A stretch of 64,000 bases of DNA, taken from the NCBI GenBank assembly GCA_959347315.1, contig OY365822.1:7715234-7779233 (forward strand). Reading direction: 5' to 3'. The position numbers and the translations under genes are program-made. Shown here piece after piece: positions 57,937 through 64,000 of the stretch. Each line of letters starts with the position of its first letter. The stretch's first letter is position 1. The notes below the pieces were generated by a model. The model ran no database searches, was not told the DNA's origin, and worked only from the letters and a program-made list of their open reading frames with translations. This DNA is from Bimastos eiseni (taxonomy: Eukaryota; Annelida; Clitellata; Crassiclitellata; Lumbricidae).

Positions 57937-60900
57937 ATGTTCGAACTACCAGAGTGGCGAAAGCACTTCAACTTGGATTCACAGACGAACGAGTTCGTCT
58001 GCATGACCTGTGACCTTCGCATAAGGAGGTCAACGGATGAGGTCAACGATGATCCGGAGGTGATTCATCAGGCGCTGAACGTTGAATGCAGACGCAGCCA
58101 TACAGTCGACGGACCGCAGTTCGATTCGTCCTCAGGTATTCTTTGCACGTTCCTTTTATAATTTTATTGTATCTGATCATTCATAAGGCTCCTCTCACAG
58201 CATAAGCCGTTCAGAAGCATTCTCAGTGAGAGGTACACGGTACAGTTACCCCTCTGGAGAAAAGGGAGGTTTTGAGGTGAAGGAGATGGAATGTCGTCGG
58301 AGGGGATAGTTGAGCGTAGAGTAGAGGGATTTCCAGAAAGGTCTCGCTTGTTATATACAGGTCAAGTTTAGATGATCGGATTCACGTGCTTTGTATCTTT
58401 TTGTTGTGCAGTTGACCGTATTTGCTAAATGGTGCTAGACATTAGTCATAGATAATTACTTTCCTAGATCCGGCCCTACGTAGTCGTCTGTGACTATGTG
58501 TAATGGCCAAGAGAAAATGATCTAATAGAATTTATTTCAACATGCTAACATACGACTATGGTCGGATTTCTCGGTTGGTTATGGGGCGGCAGCTTTTAGG
58601 CCTACGCTACATGCTGGATTCAGCGCCCAGCAGTAAACAGGCAGGCAACCAGCGAGTTGAACTTGTCTGTTTCTTTGCCTGTCACTGCTGACATCTCCCT
58701 CTATCTGTCTCGATGTCCCTGTCTCTGCCTGCCTGCTTGACGTTCTCCCTCTCTGTTAAGCTGGCCATAAAAATGACCAGAAACATGGTCTACGTCTTTA
58801 GTTCAACGCTGATTGAATTTGAATTGAATTTAAATGAATTTAATCTAGCGCCCCTTCATGACGACTACTCAGAGGTGCTCCCGATCCAGGCCCGAGCAAA
58901 AAGAACAGTCTTGAGGTGTCGATGAAATGCTTTAGAGGGTACCTTAGGAAGGGAGTGGATGACCAGGCCAGTGATGGCGAACGCCCTGGACTGTGCCATG
59001 GTTGTGCGAGCAAAAGGTACAAAGAGCTTATGTTGAGAGGCTTAACACAAAGATCGGCGAAATGCATCTGAGAGTAGCCTACCCTGGGAAGGGAGTGGAT
59101 GACCGGAGAGAGGCCAATCCACGCTGTGGGGCCAGCAATAGCGAACGCCCTGGACTGCATCATGGTTGTCTGCCTTAGCCGTACAAAAACCAGTAATTGT
59201 CATTCTCATTATCAGCCTGATTATTTGTGTCCCTGTCAGTCTATCTGCTTGTCCGTCTGGCTATCGTCTACCCACCAGCCATGGTTTCAGTCGGCAAGCG
59301 ACAGGATGTCTGCCTGTCTCTGTGCATCTGGTTGTCTGCTTGTGTGTTTAAGGCCGTTACCAAAAGTATTTTATGCTGACGCTAACGTCTAATTAGTTGT
59401 TCCTCATTCAGATGTCGCCACAAACTCGTGTTTATCGTGATCTAATGGGATCCATTTTCTTTGTATACATCAGTTAATTCTTTCGCTTTATATGAACTTC
59501 ATTAAAGATTTCTGTTTATGGTGTTCAGCGAAAGGTTTCATATTAGATTTGAATAAATCATCAGATTTGAATGGATCATCAGCAAAGCCTAGATATGGTA
59601 AACGATACTATAGTGTTTTGTTTCTTAGGTCTTTACGCACTGGCTCGGAGATGCACAGACCTCAGTGAGTAACCTGCACTACGTTATCTTATCACAGAGG
59701 ACCCATATGTAATTGCTATGACCATATCTATAGCTATCAGTCGATAGTGGTACTGTGATCTGTACCTATCCAGTTTGATATGGAGCAATTAATTAGGGTC
59801 CTCTCTTAACTAGCTTGGTTAATGGAAATCATGCTTATCTAATCAAATCAGTTCTAATTTAATAATATTTAATCTAGTTTATTCTGAGATTTTATGCGTG
59901 ATTGCCAAGACCGTTTCTTCTGACAGCCTTCCTTTGCATCGAGTCTCCTGATATCTGAAGGCGTTGCTTATGTACAGGGATTAAATGTTAAACCCGGAAC
60001 CATCAAATTAATACTATAGCGGAAATAAATGTGACCGTGTGTGTCCTCCATATAAAATGATTATTCACAAAGTGTCTAATAAGGAAGAACTTAACTTTTT
60101 CATTCATTCATTCATTCATTCTTTCATTTATTCATTCATTTATTCATTCATTCTTGCATTCATTCATTCATTCATTCATTCTTTCTTTCATTCTTTCTTT
60201 CATTCTTTCATTCTTTCATTCTTTCACTCTTTCATTCTTTCATTCTTTCTTTCATTCATTCAGTCAGTCAGTCAGTCAGTCAGTCAAATTGTACATTTCC
60301 ACTGAGTGGAAATGTTCATTCATTCAGAAAATCCTTGAAGCGCCCTCTCAAGAGTTCTACTCAGCGGCACTCCCAACCCAAACACAACCTGTGCTCTGGG
60401 TAATCTTCGTTGTATACACGCAGACTCTTGATCTTAGTCGCCAGTATTTAGATTCATTTATTCATACATCCGGATACGCAATGAGATAATTATTAAATAG
60501 TTTGGAGCAACTGTTTGTTTTAGGAATACCAGTGTATAAACCGGTTTTCAGAGCAAACCCCGAAGATGTTGATGAAATGTTCCGATGGCGGACCCTGATA
60601 GAAGAAGTGGGATTCAAAGAAGAGGTCTTTAGACGGGTCATTATGAGGCAATTGGGGACAACAGGTATGCGATCAGTGATACAGAACAATGAAATGTGAA
60701 ATTACATGATCAGTCATATTAACGTAATGTGATGCTATATTTAATGTGATGTTATTTCTAATTCGTAATGTTACTTGTAATGCGATAGGATGCTATTTTA
60801 CCATTTGGTCTTTTATATAGAGTCATGTGCTTTATGTTAAAAATCCAAGGTGCAGTATACCTCCAAATAATGATGTGCGCCTATAGCTAAGACTATGACG

Positions 60901-61090
60901 ATAATGATAAACGATAACTAATATGATGACGACGACGATGACGGTGACGATGATGATCACCATGATGATGACGATGATCATCATTACCGATGGTGCTAAA
61001 GAAATTGCTTGTTTATGTTAAGGAAAAAATTTCGCCGACGCAACGGACCTTATGGCAACGGTTTCTGAATTATTGGACGCTCGATTCACT

Positions 61091-61093
<3 letters not shown>
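57937..61093 (+). CDS. Gene C: compact BIR-UBA IAP-like protein, four coding exons
   Basis: Coding exons are 57937-58135, 59629-59664, 60524-60664 and 61023-61093. They give 148 residues and TAG, with all junctions phase 1 and AG/GT borders. The start follows an acceptor at 57907. The upstream sequence stays open in frame, so an earlier start in the same exon cannot be excluded. The zinc site is C22-x2-C25-x18-H44-x6-C51, with DDPEVIH as in BIR domains. The linker exon reads LYALARRCTDL. The UBA-like part (about 102-146) has EEVGFKEEVFRRVIMRQL, TTGKNFADATDL and a LLDARFT end, the best match in the window to the IAP UBA pattern. Exon 3 is three codons shorter than in A and B. No RING or second BIR is seen. 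An IAP-type role in apoptosis or ubiquitin binding is inferred. Confidence 0.78.
58838..59165 (+). repeat. Dispersed repeat with internal duplication in gene C intron
   Basis: It begins ATCTAGCGCCCCTTCATGAC and contains GGGAAGGGAGTGGATGACC and CGAACGCCCTGGACTG twice (58,948-58,995 and 59,088-59,155). It is related at its start to 6,719-6,890 and 60,311-60,400. The 107-codon minus-strand ORF over it is treated as incidental. Confidence 0.5.
60094..60400 (+). repeat. (CATT)n/(CTTT)n and (CAGT)n microsatellite plus dispersed-repeat start
   Basis: Tetranucleotide CATT/CTTT repeats at 60,094-60,260 and (CAGT)n at 60,258-60,287 are followed by a palindromic TTTCCACTGAGTGGAAA. Then comes GAAGCGCCCTCTCAAGAGTT, a relative of the TAGCGCC-type repeat. 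The Phe/Ile/His/Ser ORFs are repeat translations. It lies in intron 2 of gene C. Confidence 0.85.
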
Positions 61094-61160
<67 letters not shown>

Positions 61161-61193
61161 CAGTGAGAGATACAGTGAGAGATAGAGATAGAG

Positions 61194-61244
<51 letters not shown>

Positions 61245-61250
61245 GAGAGA
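61092..61250. repeat. (GA)n/(GATA)n/(GACA)n microsatellite
   Basis: It starts at the gene C stop codon: (GA)n to about 61,157, then GATA and GACA runs to about 61,250. In genes A and B the same place has only a short GAGAGAAAGAGAG, so it has expanded in gene C. The Ser/Leu-rich minus ORFs are repeat translations. Confidence 0.9.
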
Positions 61251-62376
61251 GCGGAAGTGAGGGATGCATTACGTGTAGAGAATAGAGATGACAGTGTGAC
61301 AGTGTGACAATGTAGATATGAATACCGGTTACTATTGGCGCCAAAGAAATAGATCACCACGGTCCAGAGATACGAAACCCCACTATCCTAAGGTTGGAAA
61401 AAACGACATGTGAATTATTGCTCAACTAGTGAATAGACAGTTAGGACATTTTCGAAGCTATCGCTAGATGGCCTTCTTCTCTTGAGGTATTCTAGCGCAA
61501 AGAAGGAACGTCGTCGAATAGAGAGCAAATGGTGAGATTCTAATTTTTGTCGGGATGGACAGTGTTACCGTCATCAGTACCGTGTAACAAATAAACTCAT
61601 AAACGATGAAAATAATACTATGTGTTCTAACTTCACTGCATTTCTTGCTAATAAAGTTAATTATTTTAAATGTGAAATTGCCAGATGTAGGGCCCACCGC
61701 TAATTTGGTATGGAATTACATGCTGCGCGACTCTGACTTCTTCGGTATTTAATTATATATGTTCTGAAATGAACTGCATTGTTAGCCTATTTTAACATTC
61801 ACAAACTTGAACGCGTTGTCCATTTCAAGTAAATAATATTTTTATAGGTTTCTTTGTTGTAGTTTGTGTCTTGCCAATTGTTGCTCTTATTGCCACGTGA
61901 TCAGTATCGAAAACTTAACTATCCATGGAATTTTTTCCGGTTCTATAATCATAATTTGATTTTGTGTTCTGTTGAACTGTGTCGTCTTAAGTAAGAAGAA
62001 ATACGGCGCAAGGATGAAAAGAATTAAGGTAGGATGGAACAGGAGAGGAAGAGAGGAGCAGGAGCAATGGATGAAGGATCGAAAGGAAGAATGGGAGCAG
62101 GAACGAGGAGCGAGGAAGAGAAAGAAACAAATGTGGAGAATGGGGGGGATGAGTGGAAGGGTGGTGTAATGGATGGATAGACATATGAATATATCAATGG
62201 ATGGATAAATAAATAAGGAAATAAACGTACCAGAGCACAATATTTATAGCCTATATATATGTCACCTTTTGGTAACTGATAAGGGAGCTGGGCTGCTGGT
62301 GAGTAACAAATTGTAGGACATTATGAAATCGAGAACAGGATGTTATGTTGAATTATCCACATATCACTTTCATCTA
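61251..62376. other. 3' flank of gene C
   Basis: The part 61,310-61,760 is diverged but similar to the gene A/B 3' flanks. The part 61,760-62,300 matches 43,330-43,830 plus 48,590-48,700 of gene B, without the LINE. A plus-strand Lys/Glu/Arg-rich ORF at 61,972-62,169 lies over a purine-rich tract and is not supported. Confidence 0.45.
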
Positions 62377-63253
62377 GGGGCCGTCCATAAATGACGTCAC
62401 GCAAAATTGACTGATTTTTGACCCCCCCTCCCCCCTTGTCACACTTCGTCACAAAAAGTCTGACCCCCTCAAATATGACGTCACAATGCTCTGAAAAAGA
62501 GCCCTCCCCCCAGAAAAAACCACTTCATTTAATTTCAAATAAAACAAAAATTAATAATTAACTTTTTTAAACATTGCTGAACTTAGCATAAAAAATCATT
62601 TTAAAATAATCGTAGACTCATCGTCTATTAATGCTAAAAAATGCAATGTTCAGAATAATTTTTATTCTTTTATTTTCTTATAAAAAGAAGTAACCTATAG
62701 AATTAATAGTAGTAATTACGTATAGCAATATTGAAACTTTGCGGTAGAACGACTTATAGTTTTTTTCCACAGCAGGATGAAAAGTTCTGAAGTTCTGGTT
62801 GAATTTCTCGAAATTTAATGGCAAATTTTGAGATACGCCAGAATAGTTCTAGGGCAACGTAATAGTGACAGGAATTACAATACTTACGTTTTATAATATT
62901 ATTAATTCGAAAATAATGCGTTTTTTTAATATAGTAGCCTACATTGAACGACTGCATAAAAGAATAATTGCAATTTCCTCTTCCTGGCAGAGTAATAATA
63001 AACGTCGAAAGTGAACATAAATTTAGAACCAAAATTTTGTCAGAAATCCTATGCTATTGACATCTAGTGAATAAAAGAAAAAAATTATATTGCTTTATAA
63101 AATATTAAAGGACGTTTTTATAAATTTATCAAAAATTATTTTTTTAATGTGACGTCACATTACTCATACCCCCTCCCCCCTCGTCACACATCGTCACAAA
63201 TGTCAGACCCCCCTCCCCCCTCTAAGTGCGTGACGTCATTTATGGACGGCCCC
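62377..63253. mobile_element. MITE-like DNA transposon, 877 bp
   Basis: The ends are perfect inverted repeats of 26 bp (GGGGCCGTCCATAAATGACG then TCACGC), flanked by CTA on both sides (62374-62376 and 63254-63256). The gene B flank at about 48,690 lacks the element (CATTTAGCTATAGG). Inside each end is a C-rich block plus GTCACAC-TCGTCACAAA in direct, not inverted, orientation. The interior is AT-rich, with no transposase ORF. A 3-bp target duplication would fit PIF/Harbinger-type elements, but the superfamily is not shown. Confidence 0.85.
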
Positions 63254-63334
63254 CTAGTTATGTGAGTCACTGGACCTAAATAGTGTCGTGGTTAGCGTTA
63301 TGTACTGTCAATCCAGAGGTCTTTATTTCATAAG
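63254..63334 (+). pseudogene. Decayed tRNA-Asp-like remnant
   Basis: TAGTGTCGTGGTTAGCGTTA followed by TGTACTGTCAATCCAGAGGTC parallels 48,720-48,760. The T-arm is lost where the next element begins. Confidence 0.4.
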
Positions 63335-63825
63335 GTCCATTAACATATTACGTACGTAAAAAACGGATTTTCGGACCACCTACCTCCTGTTGCAATGCGT
63401 ACATTACGTCGACCCCTCCCCATGCGTACATACATTTGAGCTCAACCCCTCCCCCTATTGAAAAGGTTAAATAGCTAAAAACGTCTCTAAGACATTGATT
63501 TTATCACTGGCTATTTAGTTTTGTTAAGCATCATATTTAACAGCTTAAATTTGTTAACTGTTATGAAGAAATAAAACACTAACAACACTTGCATTTAAAA
63601 CCGTTTTAATGCTACAGAAAATTGATTAAACAGGAATATAGTCTGTGATTAAGTTTACAGTTCTGATTTTCATATTCTGTATTGTGGACGTCATAATTAG
63701 ACAATTATATTTGCGTATGTACACATTTTCTGGACCCCTCTGACCCCACCACACGCACCCGGACGCAAAATGGCCGAAATTTTAAACCCCCTTCCCCTCG
63801 CTACGTAATTACTTCGTGCCATGGC
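63334..63825. mobile_element. Possible second MITE with degenerate ends
   Basis: Left end AAGGTCCATTAACATATTAC then GTACG, and right end CGCTACGTAATTACTTCGTG, share an inverted GG-x-C...ATTACGTA pattern. Subterminal parts have ACCCCTCCCC and CATGCGTACATA on one side and GACCCC, ACCCCCTTCCCC on the other. It interrupts the tRNA-like remnant. Boundaries are approximate and no ORF is present. Confidence 0.45.
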
Positions 63826-64000
63826 TGCTTCACAGGACGAAGTGACTCTTATCTTCTGTCAGTGATAACACAGAAATCATCGGACAGAGTATACTTGCAA
63901 TACTTTAACCGATAATGCAGACCTACATGAATTTCAATATTAGAGGGAGTTCTGAATTTCTATGAGATTCGAAATAAATACAATGACTACACGCATCATT
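63826..64000. other. No feature recognised at the window end
   Basis: Short AT-rich sequence continuing the gene C downstream flank, with no supported feature. Confidence 0.4.

Noticed and set aside
60039..60305. ORF with repeated HSFIHSF as a gene
   Set aside because: It is a (CATT)n microsatellite translation inside intron 2 of gene C.
61070..61360. Ser/Leu-rich minus-strand ORFs
   Set aside because: They are translations of the (GA)n/(GACA)n microsatellite starting at the gene C stop codon.

Overview
The window is animal nuclear DNA, most likely from a marine invertebrate. It has spliced genes with GT-AG introns, several 5'-truncated LINE (non-LTR retrotransposon) fragments, one near-complete LINE, MITE-like elements, tRNA-derived repeats and a 20 kb satellite. 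The phylum cannot be fixed from the sequence. Expanded families of apoptosis-inhibitor (IAP) genes and the frequent TAGGCCTA motif would fit an echinoderm, lancelet or mollusc, but that is a guess.

The only host genes I can support are tandem copies of a small gene family. Gene C (coding 57,937-61,093) and gene B (39,383-41,822) are complete. Gene A (530-2,409) lacks its first coding exon, which would lie before the window. Each has four coding exons, all joined in phase 1, and encodes about 150 residues: a zinc-binding half BIR domain, a 12-residue linker exon and a UBA-like C-terminus resembling the UBA of IAP proteins. No RING finger is seen. TATA promoters with noncoding first exons lie at 37.75 and 38.37 kb (both upstream of B), 56.81 kb (C), and as orphans at 10.52 and 32.28 kb. 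Isolated copies of the 36-nt second exon persist at 4.63 and 49.93 kb.

Layout. 1-11.17 kb: gene A, then duplicated flank with LINE ends and minisatellites. 11.17-31.9 kb: three successive tandem arrays, the last a 20 kb GC-rich satellite of a 22-bp core plus 9-bp spacers. 31.9-37.4 kb: an orphan promoter, a decayed BIR exon, a LINE fragment, a 38-bp repeat, a foldback element and a SINE. 37.7-43.8 kb: gene B and its 3' flank. 43.8-48.6 kb: a near-complete LINE. 48.6-57.5 kb: a second copy of the 4.4-11.2 kb block. 56.8-64 kb: gene C, its 3' flank and two MITEs.

The left block (about 0.3-11.17 kb) and the block at 39.8-57.5 kb are paralogous and collinear apart from indels and one inversion. 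Homology to the right block stops exactly where the satellite starts and resumes after it, so the satellite occupies what was the first-intron region of an IAP-like gene copy. The satellite minus strand is open in all three frames because of its unit lengths; I treat its long ORFs as artefacts.
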